Source of the DNA: Gemmobacter caeruleus
Lineage (GTDB): Bacteria; Pseudomonadota; Alphaproteobacteria; Rhodobacterales; Rhodobacteraceae
Direction: 5' to 3'
NCBI RefSeq assembly: GCF_008271655.1
Contig: NZ_VKKX01000022.1
Span: forward strand, 124,001-188,000
Length of the DNA: 64,000 bases
Numbering within the stretch: position 1 is the stretch's first letter; the number at the start of each line of letters is the position of its first letter. The notes beneath the pieces are model-generated. The model was given only the letters and a program-made list of their open reading frames with translations. It was not told the DNA's origin and did no database searches. A program made the position numbers and the translations under genes. Below, piece after piece: positions 44,119 through 53,126 of the stretch.

Positions 44119-45264
44119 TCAGACCTTGAGCGACAGGACCGTGGCGATGGTCAGCTCGCCAAAGCCGTTGAAGCGGGTATTGGTGGCGATCGAATAGGCG
44201 CCCATGCCGTGAATCACCAGATAATCGCCCTCGGCGATATCCTCGGCCAGCATCAGCTCGCCCGGGATCCGGTCCACCGAATCGCAGGTCGGGCCAAAGA
44301 CGATGCGCGAGACCAGCTCGCCCGCGCGACGCTTGCCCTCGCCATCGACGACCTCGATCCGGTCGATGATGCCCACCAGCGGCAGTTCCGCCAGCGCGCC
44401 ATAGACCCCGTCATTGAGGAAGACATGCGCGCCATCTCGCACTGCCTTGACCTTGGCGATATGGGTGAAGGCATCGCCGCACAGGCCGCGGCCCGGCTCG
44501 CAGACCAGCATCGGGCGCTGGTCGCCAAAGGCCTCGGTCGCGACACGGTCGATCAGCTCAAAGATTTCCTCGATCTGCGGCACCACGGCTTGCAGCCGGT
44601 GATTCGGGAAACCGCCGCCCACGTTCAGCCGCGCCACAGTCACGCCCGCCTCGGCGCCGATTTCGGCGGCAGAGCGGATATAGGCCTCCCAGGCGTGGGG
44701 GTCGGTGCACTGCGTGCCGGGGTGGAAGGTCAGCGAGGGGATGAAGCCCGCCTCGGCCGCCCGTTTCAGCAATTGCGCCGCCAGTTCGACCGTCGCGCCG
44801 AATTTGGCGCCGAAATTATAGGCCGCGCCCGCCACCGGCAGCTTGAAGCGGACCGAGATCTCGCAGGCGTCGTTCGGCACCAGCTCGATCAGCTTTTCCA
44901 GCTCCGACGCGCTGTCCACCGACCAGCTTTTCACGCCCAGCTCCACCGCCTGCGCGATTTCCGCGCGCGACCGGACGGGGTTGTTGTAATGCAGCGCCGC
45001 ATCGGGGGCGAGCCGGCGGATCAGCCGGATCTCGTTGGGCGAGGCCACGTCAAAGCCGCGAATGCCGGCCGCCGACAGGTTTTCAATCACCACTTCCGAC
45101 GGATTGGTCTTGACCGCGTAGGTCACCATGCCCGGAAAACCGTCGATGAAGCGACGCGCGGTCGCTTGCAACACGGTGGGCGAAAAGAAGATCACCGGGT
45201 TTTCAGGCCGCACATTGCGGATGAATTCGGTGGGGTTGGACCAGATCGTTTTGGAGAGTCCCAT
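44119..45264 (-). CDS. odc: Ornithine decarboxylase, fold-type III (eukaryotic-like)
   Basis: PLP enzyme of 381 residues of the alanine-racemase-fold ODC/DapDC family that makes putrescine from ornithine; some members also use lysine. The PLP lysine is in VTYAVKTNPSEVVIENL and the active-site Cys in GPTCDSVDRIPGELML. HPGTQCTDPHAWEAYI, VARLNVGGGFPNH and CEPGRGLCGDA (phosphate binding) are in order. The ATG at 45264 (MGLSKT) is chosen over a longer frame that crosses the divergent Lrp promoter region. The 214-base gap upstream should hold its promoter, perhaps under control of the Lrp protein. Confidence 0.93.
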   Translation of the reverse strand: MGLSKTIWSNPTEFIRNVRPENPVIFFSPTVLQATARRFIDGFPGMVTYAVKTNPSEVVIENLSAAGIRGFDVASPNEIRLIRRLAPDAALHYNNPVRSRAEIAQAVELGVKSWSVDSASELEKLIELVPNDACEISVRFKLPVAGAAYNFGAKFGATVELAAQLLKRAAEAGFIPSLTFHPGTQCTDPHAWEAYIRSAAEIGAEAGVTVARLNVGGGFPNHRLQAVVPQIEEIFELIDRVATEAFGDQRPMLVCEPGRGLCGDAFTHIAKVKAVRDGAHVFLNDGVYGALAELPLVGIIDRIEVVDGEGKRRAGELVSRIVFGPTCDSVDRIPGELMLAEDIAEGDYLVIHGMGAYSIATNTRFNGFGELTIATVLSLKV

Positions 45265-45478
45265 CGGCGTGTCCTTTCTGCCAACAGAACGCAAGCGGCC
45301 ATTGCCCGGTTCCCACCGGGAGCCAGCACCTGCGCGGTCATTACAACCAGGCCAGGTGCGTATGAGCCGCCCTTTTCCTGAAAACGTGGAATGCGCATAT
45401 GGGGCCAAACTTAACCGATGAAAACTACAAAACCTTAGTGTATGGATGACAGAATGACGAAAAAACCGGGCAAATTGC

Positions 45479-45910
45479 ATGGATGAGATGGATCGCAACA
45501 TCATCGGGCTGCTGAGCGCCGATGCCCGCATGTCGGTGGCCACGCTGGCCCGGCGGATGAAGGTCGCGCGGTCCACCGTGCAGGCCCGGCTGGAGCGGCT
45601 GGAGACCAGCGGCGTGATCGCGGGCTATACGCTCAAGCTGGGCGAAGCGGCCCGGCAGGGACGGCTGCGCGCCTCGGTCCTGCTGACGATCGAGCCGCGC
45701 GCGCAGGCCGCGATCCTGACCCGGCTCAAGGCCATTGGCGAGATCGAGAAGGTGTTCACCACCTCGGGGCGCTATGACCTGCTGTTGCAGGTGGCGGCAC
45801 CCTCGACGCAGGTGCTGGATCAGGTGCTGGACCAGATCGGGGCGCTGACCGGGGTGGTCAGTTCCGAAAGCCTGATCCACCTTTCCACCAAATTCGACCG
45901 CGCTGTCTGA
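45479..45910 (+). CDS. Lrp/AsnC-family transcriptional regulator
   Basis: Regulator of 143 residues. The N-terminal helix-turn-helix (DEMDRNIIGLLSADARMSVA, VARSTVQARLERLETSGVIA) is followed by the RAM ligand-binding domain (LLTIEPRAQAAILTRLKAIG, EKVFTTSGRYDLLLQVAAPS). It is divergent from odc across 214 bases, so a role in polyamine or ornithine control is plausible but unproven. It converges with the HxlR gene, the stop codons being 4 bases apart. Confidence 0.93.
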   Translation: MDEMDRNIIGLLSADARMSVATLARRMKVARSTVQARLERLETSGVIAGYTLKLGEAARQGRLRASVLLTIEPRAQAAILTRLKAIGEIEKVFTTSGRYDLLLQVAAPSTQVLDQVLDQIGALTGVVSSESLIHLSTKFDRAV

Positions 45911-45914
45911 CCGA

Positions 45915-46556
45915 TCAGCGCAGGGAAAACAGGTTCAGGAAGGCCTGCCCCTGCGCGATGTCACCGTCAAAGCCGATCATCCCCCGCGCCGCGACCTCAA
46001 GCGGCTGCGGCCCATAGACCACCGCCGCCATCAGATTGGCATTCGCGGCGCGAAAGGTCAGCGGGGCTTCGGCCATGCCGCGCTCCACCCGGAAACGGCC
46101 GGGGGCGGTGCGAATGGAAAAGGCATCCTCGCCGATCGTCATCGCGACACGAAACGCCCCCGCCTCTGCCCGTGCGCACAGCGCCCGCATCGACAGCATC
46201 AGCGCGGTCGGGCTGATGAATAGGCGCGGGTCATGGCCCGGCTGGCGCACGCCCCATTGGCACAAGGCCCGCAGCACCGGCCAAAGCCCCTCGCCCGCCG
46301 GGGTCAGGCGGTAAAGCTGCACCCGCGCGGGTTCGGGCATCATCTCGCGCGTGAGCAGGCCCGCCGCCTCCAGTTCGGCCAGACGCTGTGTCAGCACATT
46401 CGCGCTGATCCCCGGAAGCCCCTCGCGCAGCGCGCCAAAGCGGCGCGGCCCCAGGATCAGTTCCCGCACCACCAAAAGCGCCCAGCGATCCCCGATCAGA
46501 TCGAGCGCATGCGCGGCGAGACAGCCTTCTTCATAGCTCCGGCGGGCCTTGGTCAT
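45915..46556 (-). CDS. HxlR-family transcriptional regulator with C-terminal SCP2-like domain
   Basis: Protein of 213 residues. The first about 100 form a HxlR winged helix (LDLIGDRWALLVVRELILGP, RRFGALREGLPGISANVLTQ, LAELEAAGLLTRE), with an early Cys (EEGCLAAH) at the position used for redox or electrophile sensing in several HxlR proteins. The remaining about 110 residues resemble a small SCP2-like ligand domain (FRVERGMAEAPLTFRAANAN), an extension seen in a subset of the family. Divergent from DUF1428-VOC with an inverted repeat between. Confidence 0.88.
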   Translation of the reverse strand: MTKARRSYEEGCLAAHALDLIGDRWALLVVRELILGPRRFGALREGLPGISANVLTQRLAELEAAGLLTREMMPEPARVQLYRLTPAGEGLWPVLRALCQWGVRQPGHDPRLFISPTALMLSMRALCARAEAGAFRVAMTIGEDAFSIRTAPGRFRVERGMAEAPLTFRAANANLMAAVVYGPQPLEVAARGMIGFDGDIAQGQAFLNLFSLR

Positions 46557-46570
46557 TATTTCTAACTTTT

Positions 46571-46587
46571 GGTTGCTTTTTGTAACC
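46571..46587. promoter_or_regulatory. Inverted repeat between HxlR and DUF1428 genes
   Basis: GGTTGC-TTTTT-GTAACC is an imperfect (5 of 6) inverted repeat in AT-rich DNA, 14 bases before the HxlR start and 43 bases before the DUF1428 start. Its symmetry and location fit an operator for the HxlR dimer. Confidence 0.5.
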
Positions 46588-46630
46588 TAACAGGTCAGCC
46601 TTGAATCTCAAGCCCAGACAGCAGGCGCAG

Positions 46631-46993
46631 ATGCAGTATATCGACGGCTTTGTCATTCCGGTTCTGACAGTCAATCGCGATGTCTATCGCGACCATGAGG
46701 CAAAGTGGTGGCCGTTCTTCCGCGACCGTGGCGCTCTGTCGCTGGTGGTGGGCTGGGGCGATGACGTGCCCGCCGGCAAGCAGACCGATTTCCTGCGCGC
46801 GGTCGAGGCCAGGCCGGATGAGACAGTGGTGTTCTGCTGGTTGACCTGGCCCGACAAGGCGACCCGCGACGCCGCCCATGCCTCCATGATGGCCTCGACG
46901 GAGATGGGCCCGGAAATGGACATGCCCTTTGATGGCAAACGCATGATTTACGGTGGTTTTACCCCAATTCTTGTTCAAGAGGTGACGAAATGA
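46631..46993 (+). CDS. DUF1428 family protein
   Basis: Protein of 120 residues of the dimeric alpha/beta-barrel-like DUF1428 (YbaA) family: YIDGFVIPVLTVNRDVYRDH at the start, VVGWGDDVPAGKQTDFLRAV, ETVVFCWLTWPDKATRDAAH and MPFDGKRMIYGGFTPIL at the end. Function unknown. The ATG at 46631 is preferred to an earlier TTG. It overlaps the VOC gene by 4 bases (ATGA). Confidence 0.93.
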   Translation: MQYIDGFVIPVLTVNRDVYRDHEAKWWPFFRDRGALSLVVGWGDDVPAGKQTDFLRAVEARPDETVVFCWLTWPDKATRDAAHASMMASTEMGPEMDMPFDGKRMIYGGFTPILVQEVTK

Positions 46994-47742
46994 CCTATCA
47001 CGGCTCGCCCTGCTGGTATGAACTGACGACTGCGGATACCGCCGCCAGCCAGGCGTTCTATGGCCCCATTCTGGGCTGGACCTTCCGCGATTCCGGGATG
47101 CAGGGCTTTACCTACACATTGGGCTGCGCTGGCGAGGCGATGGTGTCCGGCCTTTATGCCCCGATGGAGGGGATGGGCGAATATTGGGTGATCTATTTCG
47201 CGGTCGAGGACGTGGATGCCACCTGCGCCCGTGTGCCGGATCTGGGCGGCACGATCTGCATGGAGCCGGCCGACATCCCGAATGTCGGGCGCTTTGCCGT
47301 GGTGGCCGATCCGCTGGGCGCCACCTTCTGCCTGTTGCAACCGCTGGGCGGGCAGATGAGCCAGGCCTTCGACCAGATGAAATCCGGCCATGGCAACTGG
47401 CACGAACTGATGGTGGCCGATCCCGTCGCCGCCATGGGCTTTTACGGCGCCCTTCTGGGCTGGACGCCTTCGACCGTCATGCCGATGGGCGAGATGGGCA
47501 ATTACCACCTGATCGGCTGGCAGGGCCGCGATATCGGCGGCATGATGGGCCTGCCCGCGCCCGAGGTGCCGCCGAACTGGCTGCCCTATTTCGGCGTGCC
47601 CTCGATCAAGGCCGCGATGGCGCAGATCGCGGCGGGCGGCGGCAGCGTGGAGATGGGCCCGATGGAGGTGCCGGGCGGCGCCTTTGTCTGTCAGGCGAAA
47701 GACCCGCGCGGCGTCTGGTTCGCGCTGGTCGGCGGGGCGTAA
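46990..47742 (+). CDS. VOC-superfamily protein with two glyoxalase-like domains
   Basis: Protein of 250 residues made of two tandem VOC modules. The first (about 1-120) begins [20 protein letters not shown], the second (about 130-250) [20 protein letters not shown]. Each has the ExxxxD and FYG pattern, and the last part ([19 protein letters not shown]) matches the end of the family. Members include dioxygenases, resistance proteins and glyoxalases; the substrate is unknown. Co-translated with DUF1428, and likely controlled by the divergent HxlR regulator. Confidence 0.92.
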   Translation: MTYHGSPCWYELTTADTAASQAFYGPILGWTFRDSGMQGFTYTLGCAGEAMVSGLYAPMEGMGEYWVIYFAVEDVDATCARVPDLGGTICMEPADIPNVGRFAVVADPLGATFCLLQPLGGQMSQAFDQMKSGHGNWHELMVADPVAAMGFYGALLGWTPSTVMPMGEMGNYHLIGWQGRDIGGMMGLPAPEVPPNWLPYFGVPSIKAAMAQIAAGGGSVEMGPMEVPGGAFVCQAKDPRGVWFALVGGA

Positions 47743-47812
47743 GCCCCCCCCGCGCCCCTTCCCCTTTCGGCGGCTTTTCGCTAAAGCCTTGGCCGACGAA
47801 AGGGGAACGCTC

Positions 47813-50800
47813 ATGCCGATGGAAAAGACCTTCAACGCCGCCGAGGCCGAGGCCCGTATCTCGCGCCAGTGGATCGAGGGCAAGGCGGGCCGCGCCGGCG
47901 CCCATGCCAAGCCGGGACGCCCGGCCTTTTCCGTCATGATCCCCCCGCCCAACGTGACCGGCAGCCTGCATATGGGCCATGCCTTCAACAACACGTTGCA
48001 GGATATTCTGGTGCGCTGGCACCGCATGCAGGGCGATGACACGCTCTGGCAGCCCGGCACCGACCATGCCGGTATCGCCACCCAGATGGTGACCGAACGC
48101 GAAATGGCGCTGCAACAGGAACCGACCCGCACGCAGATGGGGCGCGAAAAGTTCCTGGAACGGGTCTGGCAGCAAAAGGTCAAGTCGCGCGGCACGATCA
48201 TCGGCCAGTTGCAGCGCCTCGGCGCCTCGTGCGACTGGGACCGCGAGGCCTTTACCATGTCCGGCGCCCCCGGCGCGCCCGCGGGCGAGGATGGCAATTT
48301 CCACGATGCCGTCATCAAGGTCTTTGTGGAGATGTATAACAAGGGCCTGATCTATCGCGGCAAACGCCTCGTGAACTGGGATCCGCATTTCGAGACCGCG
48401 ATTTCCGACCTGGAGGTCGAGAATATCGAGGTGCCCGGCCATATGTGGCATTTCAAGTACGAACTCGCCGGCGGCGAGACCTATGACTATGTCGAGAAAG
48501 ACGAAGACGGCACGGTGACCTTCCGCGAAAAGCGGAACTACATCTCCATCGCCACCACGCGGCCGGAAACCATGCTGGGCGATGGCGCGGTGGCGGTGCA
48601 TCCCTCGGATGCGCGTTACGCGCCCATCGTCGGCAAGATGGTGAAACTGCCGCTCTGTGACCGTCTGATCCCGATCATCGCCGATGAATACCCCGATCCG
48701 AATTTCGGCTCGGGCGCGGTAAAGATCACCGGCGCGCATGATTTCAACGATTATCAGGTGGCCAAGCGCGGCGGCCTGCCCTGCTATCGCCTGATGGATA
48801 CCCGCGGCCGGATGCGCGAAGACGGCGCGCCCTATGAGGTCGCCGTGGCGCGCGCCCGCGAGATCGCCGCCGGGTCGCCCACCACCGAGACCGAGGTGGA
48901 CAGCCTGAACCTGGTGCCGACGAAATATCGCGGCATGGACCGGTTCGAGGCCCGCAAGGCCGTGATCGCCGATATCAACGCCATCGGCCTGGCCGTCACC
49001 GTGATGATCAAGGAAACCGACCCCGAAACCGGGTCGGAACATCTGCGGCTGGAGCCGGTGGTCGAGAACAAGCCGATCATGCAGCCCTTCGGGGATCGCT
49101 CCAAGGTCGTGATCGAGCCGATGCTGACCGACCAGTGGTTCGTCGATACCGCCAAGATCGTGGAACCCGCGCTGGAGGCGGTGCGCACTGGCCGCGTGAA
49201 GATCATCCCGGAAAGCGGCGAAAAGACCTATTATCACTGGCTGGAGAATATCGAGCCTTGGTGTATTTCCCGCCAGTTGTGGTGGGGGCATCAGATCCCG
49301 GTGTGGTATGGGCTGGATGTCTGGCCGGCCGGGTTCCGCGACGATGAAGGCGACAATGCGCTGGACGAGGTGGAGCTGTTCCGCCTGCTGGCCGATGGCG
49401 GCTTCAACCATGCCGAACCGGTCTATCACTGCGCCCATGATCTTCAGACCGTGGCTGCGCGCTTCATGGATGACCTCGCCCCCCTGCCCGTGCCGCTGAA
49501 CCACGCTCGCGTGATCGAGGTGGAGACCCGCGAGGCGGCGGTGGAGGCGCTGGCCCGTGCGTTGGCAGATTACAACCTGACGCAAGATCCGACGCATCTG
49601 GTTTACCCGGTCTGGCGCGATGCCGACGTCCTCGACACCTGGTTCTCCTCCGGCCTGTGGCCCATCGGCACGCTGGGCTGGCCGGAACAAACACCGGAAC
49701 TGGCCAAATACTTCCCGACCAGCGTTCTGGTCACCGGCCAGGACATCCTGTTCTTCTGGGTCGCCCGCATGATGATGATGCAACTGGCAGTGGTGGAGGA
49801 TATCCCCTTCCACACCGTCTATCTGCATGGCCTCGTGCGCGACGCCAAGGGCAAGAAGATGTCGAAGTCGCTGGGCAACGTCATCGACCCGCTGGAAATC
49901 ATCGACGAATACGGCGCCGACGCGCTGCGCTTTGCCAATGCGGCCATGGCCTCGCTGGGCGGCGTGCTGAAGCTCGATACCCAGCGGATCGCGGGCTATC
50001 GCAACTTCGGCACCAAGCTGTGGAATGCCTGCCGCTTTGCCGAGATGAACGGCGTCTGGGACGGGCACGCGACCCAAGCCGCGCCGCCGCAGGCCACGGC
50101 CACCGCGAATAAATGGATCATCGGCGAAACCGCCAAGGCCCTGGCCGAGGTGAACGCCGCCCTCAACGATTTCCGCTTCGATTACGCGGCGCAGGCGCTC
50201 TATGGCTTTGTCTGGGGCAATGTCTGCGACTGGTATGTCGAATTCGCCAAACCGCTGTTCGACGGCGATCAGGCGGCGGAAACCCGCGCCACGATGGGCT
50301 GGGTGCTGGATCAATGCATGATCCTGCTGCACCCGTTCATGCCCTTCATCACCGAAGACCTCTGGGCCACCACCGGCAAACGCGCGGGCTTCATCGCCCA
50401 TGCCGACTGGCCGACCTATAGCCCCGACCTGATCGACGCCGAGGCCGATCGCGAAATGACCTGGGTCACCGGCCTCATTGACGAGATCCGCTCGGCCCGC
50501 GCCCAGATGCATGTGCCGGTGGGCCTGAAACTCGACATGCTGGCGCTTGCCATGGATGCCCCCGCCCGCGCCGCCTGGACCCGGAACGAGGCGCTGATCC
50601 AGCGGCTTGCCCGGATCGAAAGCCTGACCGACGCGCCCGCCGCCCCGAAAGGCGCGCTTTCCATCGCGGCCGAGGGCGCGAGCTTCGCGATCCCGCTGGA
50701 CGGCATCATCGACATCGCCGCCGAAAAGGCGCGGCTCTCCAAGACGCTGGAGAAACTGGAAAAGGAAATCTCCGGCCTCAAGTCCCGGCTCGACAACCCG

Positions 50801-50920
50801 AAATTCATCGCCTCCGCCAAGGACGGGGTGGTGGACGAGGCCCGCGCCAACCTGGAGGCCCGGACCGACGAGGCCGGCAAGATCGCCGCAGCCGTAGCGC
50901 GTCTGGCGGAAATCGGCTGA
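47813..50920 (+). CDS. valS: Valyl-tRNA synthetase
   Basis: Class I synthetase of 1035 residues. HIGH is [19 protein letters not shown] and KMSKS is [20 protein letters not shown]. The editing (CP1) domain includes [20 protein letters not shown]. The C-terminal coiled coil that contacts tRNA is [20 protein letters not shown]. The start is the ATG at 47813 after GGGGAACGCTC (or MEK at 47819). The longer frame upstream overlaps the VOC gene and is not used. Confidence 0.97.
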   Translation: MPMEKTFNAAEAEARISRQWIEGKAGRAGAHAKPGRPAFSVMIPPPNVTGSLHMGHAFNNTLQDILVRWHRMQGDDTLWQPGTDHAGIATQMVTEREMALQQEPTRTQMGREKFLERVWQQKVKSRGTIIGQLQRLGASCDWDREAFTMSGAPGAPAGEDGNFHDAVIKVFVEMYNKGLIYRGKRLVNWDPHFETAISDLEVENIEVPGHMWHFKYELAGGETYDYVEKDEDGTVTFREKRNYISIATTRPETMLGDGAVAVHPSDARYAPIVGKMVKLPLCDRLIPIIADEYPDPNFGSGAVKITGAHDFNDYQVAKRGGLPCYRLMDTRGRMREDGAPYEVAVARAREIAAGSPTTETEVDSLNLVPTKYRGMDRFEARKAVIADINAIGLAVTVMIKETDPETGSEHLRLEPVVENKPIMQPFGDRSKVVIEPMLTDQWFVDTAKIVEPALEAVRTGRVKIIPESGEKTYYHWLENIEPWCISRQLWWGHQIPVWYGLDVWPAGFRDDEGDNALDEVELFRLLADGGFNHAEPVYHCAHDLQTVAARFMDDLAPLPVPLNHARVIEVETREAAVEALARALADYNLTQDPTHLVYPVWRDADVLDTWFSSGLWPIGTLGWPEQTPELAKYFPTSVLVTGQDILFFWVARMMMMQLAVVEDIPFHTVYLHGLVRDAKGKKMSKSLGNVIDPLEIIDEYGADALRFANAAMASLGGVLKLDTQRIAGYRNFGTKLWNACRFAEMNGVWDGHATQAAPPQATATANKWIIGETAKALAEVNAALNDFRFDYAAQALYGFVWGNVCDWYVEFAKPLFDGDQAAETRATMGWVLDQCMILLHPFMPFITEDLWATTGKRAGFIAHADWPTYSPDLIDAEADREMTWVTGLIDEIRSARAQMHVPVGLKLDMLALAMDAPARAAWTRNEALIQRLARIESLTDAPAAPKGALSIAAEGASFAIPLDGIIDIAAEKARLSKTLEKLEKEISGLKSRLDNPKFIASAKDGVVDEARANLEARTDEAGKIAAAVARLAEIG

Positions 50921-50921
50921 T

Positions 50922-50994
50922 CCCTCATCTGTTTCCAAATATCCTCGGGGGGTGAATGGGCCGACAGGCCCAGAGGGGGGCAGACAGCCCCCCT
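50922..50994 (-). repeat. Intergenic repeat, copy E (single half-element, minus orientation)
   Basis: Inverted core (50922-50946), GGGCC-GACA-GGCCC hairpin (50958-50971) and AGGGGGGC-AGACA-GCCCCCCT hairpin (50974-50994). It begins 2 bases after the valS stop and, read on the minus strand, starts 14 bases past the MFS gene stop codon, where it would act as that gene's terminator. The sequence is nearly identical to the right halves of copies A and C. Confidence 0.9.
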
Positions 50995-51007
50995 TCCCTT
51001 TTCCGGT

Positions 51008-52678
51008 TCAGGGCAGTTCCGGCGGCGCCTTCAGCGCCATTTCCCCCGGCGCCGGCACGCTGTGACGCTCGATCATGCGATGCACGCGCGGCCGGCCTTC
51101 GCCGCGATGCAGTGCCAGCAGGCGCTCCAGATTGGCGCCATCGGCTTGGGTGCGCCGCTCCACATGGCGGATATATTCGACCCATGTGGCCACATGATAG
51201 CTCTCCACCCAGATATCGGGGTCTTCCAGATCGCGCAGCAAGGCCCAGTTCCGGGCGCCATCACGACGGCGGATGCGGCGACGCTCCTGCATAACCTCCA
51301 GAAATTCGGGCACATCCGCCTCGTCGATCTGATAATCGACCATGATCATGATCGGCCCCGACCGCCCCCGCAGATCCAGCCGCAAGGGCGGGGCCTCGAA
51401 CGGCCCCACCGGATCGAGGCTGATCCCGCCCAGCTCGTCCAGCGCCAGCCACAGCCCCGCCAGCGCCGCGACGATCAGCGCGCCGGCGGCACAGAACAGC
51501 GCCAGCGCCACGCCGCCCATATCCGCCACCCCGCCCCAGACCCAGGCACCGACCGACATGCCGCCAAAGACCGCCGTCTGATAGAAGGACAGCGCCCGCC
51601 CCACCACCCAGCGGGGCGACGAAAGCTGTACCGTCACGTTGAACAGCGACAGCGCCATGACCCAGCCCGCGCCGCAGACCAGCAGCGCCGGCGCTGTCAG
51701 CCAGAGCGACCGGCTCAGCCCCAGCAGCACCAGACCGCCGGCAAAGCTGAGACAGGCCGCGCGCACGATATGTTCGTTGCGCAGCCGCGCGCGCAGCGGC
51801 CCGTTCATCGCCACACCGCCAATCGCGCCCAGGCCAAAGGCGCCCAGCGTCAGCCCATAGGTCAGCGCGGTGCCCTGCAACAGATCGCGCGCCACCAGCG
51901 GCAGCAGCGCCAGCACCGCACAGGCGCCAAAGCCGAACAGCCCCGCCCGCAGCATGGCCCGGATCAGCCCCGGCGACATGGCGACATAGCGCAGCCCCGA
52001 ACTCAGCGCCGCGCGCAGCGATTCGCGCGGCAGGCGGCTTTCGGGATAGGCCGGCTGCCAGCGGATCAAGGCGCCCAGCAGCGGCAGGTAGCTGACGGCG
52101 TTGATGCCAAAGGCCGCTGCCGCCCCAAAGGCCGCCACCACGGCCCCGCCGATCGCCGGCCCGACCGAGCGCATCATGTTGAAGCCCATGGAATTCAGGC
52201 TCACCGCCTGGGGCAGATCCTCGCGCGCGACGATGTCGCCCATGCTCGCCTGCCAGGACGGGTTGTAAAGCGCCGTGCCGCAGCCGATCAGGAAGGTGCT
52301 GATCAGCAGCGTCCAGGGCGTCATCGTGCCGAACCAGGCCAGCGCCGCCAGCCCGGCCGAGGCCAGCAGCAGAAAGACCTGCGACCAGATCAGGATCGAC
52401 CGGCGCGGAAAATTATCGGCCAGCGCGCCGGCGAACAGCGACAGAACCATGATCGGCAGCGTGGTGGAGGTCTGCACCAGCGCAATCAGCTGATGCGAGG
52501 TGGTGAGCGAGGTCATCAGCCAGCCGGCCCCGACGGTCTGGATCAACCCGCCCAATTGCGAAATCACCGTTGCCATCCACAAGAGCCGGAAATCCGGGTT
52601 GGCGAAAGGCGCGAAGGTCGGTCTGCGTTCGATCACGGCGAGGCCCCGGGGCAACACTTGTTCCGGCGATAGCGCCAT
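51008..52678 (-). CDS. MFS transporter (EntS/MFS_3 type) with C-terminal monooxygenase-like domain
   Basis: Protein of 556 residues. The first about 400 form a 12-helix MFS exporter of the EntS/MFS_3 type (FANPDFRLLWMATVISQLGG, LFAGALADNFPRRSILIWSQ). The last about 110 residues form a soluble module starting IMIMVDYQIDEADVPEFLEV and ending near PRVHRMIERHSVP, resembling a dimeric alpha/beta-barrel (antibiotic monooxygenase-like) domain, an extension known in this family. The substrate is unknown. The start at 52678 (MALSPEQ) fits, and the longer frame to 53128 overlaps the divergent DUF1992 gene. Confidence 0.88.
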   Translation of the reverse strand: MALSPEQVLPRGLAVIERRPTFAPFANPDFRLLWMATVISQLGGLIQTVGAGWLMTSLTTSHQLIALVQTSTTLPIMVLSLFAGALADNFPRRSILIWSQVFLLLASAGLAALAWFGTMTPWTLLISTFLIGCGTALYNPSWQASMGDIVAREDLPQAVSLNSMGFNMMRSVGPAIGGAVVAAFGAAAAFGINAVSYLPLLGALIRWQPAYPESRLPRESLRAALSSGLRYVAMSPGLIRAMLRAGLFGFGACAVLALLPLVARDLLQGTALTYGLTLGAFGLGAIGGVAMNGPLRARLRNEHIVRAACLSFAGGLVLLGLSRSLWLTAPALLVCGAGWVMALSLFNVTVQLSSPRWVVGRALSFYQTAVFGGMSVGAWVWGGVADMGGVALALFCAAGALIVAALAGLWLALDELGGISLDPVGPFEAPPLRLDLRGRSGPIMIMVDYQIDEADVPEFLEVMQERRRIRRRDGARNWALLRDLEDPDIWVESYHVATWVEYIRHVERRTQADGANLERLLALHRGEGRPRVHRMIERHSVPAPGEMALKAPPELP

Positions 52679-52756
52679 AACGCCCCCATTCCGCGCCGGG
52701 TGCAACCCTTTGTCGCAGCCCTTGCCGCCGCTTTCGGTCCGGTGCAGAATCGGGGC

Positions 52757-53089
52757 ATGTCCTGGCTGAACCGGATCGCGGAACGCATGATGCTGAAAGC
52801 CCGGGCCGAGGGGCAGCTCTCGGGCCTGAAGGGCGAAGGCCAACCCCTGCCCGAGCGGCCGGGCGATGTGTTCGTGACGGCGGCCGAGGCGGCAGGTTTT
52901 CGCATCATGGCCGAGGCCGGCGCCCTTCCCGAAGAAATCACCCTGAAAAAGCAGGTGCTTGCGCAGCAGGCCCATCTCGCGACCCTGACAGACGCGGCAG
53001 AGCGCAAGGCCGCCATGCGACATCTGGCCGATCTGCAAATGCGGCAGGCCATGGCCGAAGAGGCGCGCCGCGCCTTCCTGAAAGGCTGA
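52757..53089 (+). CDS. DUF1992 (DnaJ-related) protein
   Basis: Small 110-residue alpha-helical protein of the DUF1992 family: SWLNRIAERMMLKARAEGQL and SGLKGEGQPLP near the start, and EITLKKQVLAQQAHLATLTD in the helical body. DnaJ-related proteins often carry this domain, but no J-domain (HPD) is present here. Function unknown. The ATG at 52757 follows CGGGGC. The next gene begins 38 bases downstream. Confidence 0.9.
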   Translation: MSWLNRIAERMMLKARAEGQLSGLKGEGQPLPERPGDVFVTAAEAAGFRIMAEAGALPEEITLKKQVLAQQAHLATLTDAAERKAAMRHLADLQMRQAMAEEARRAFLKG

Positions 53090-53126
53090 TCTTGCGGGAC
53101 GGCCGGTTTCCGGCTGATATGCCGCC

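Noticed and set aside
44119-45576. Longer reading of ornithine decarboxylase from 45576
   Set aside because: The extra N-terminal 100 residues cross the Lrp gene start and promoter area, and the family starts at MGLSKT-like sequence.
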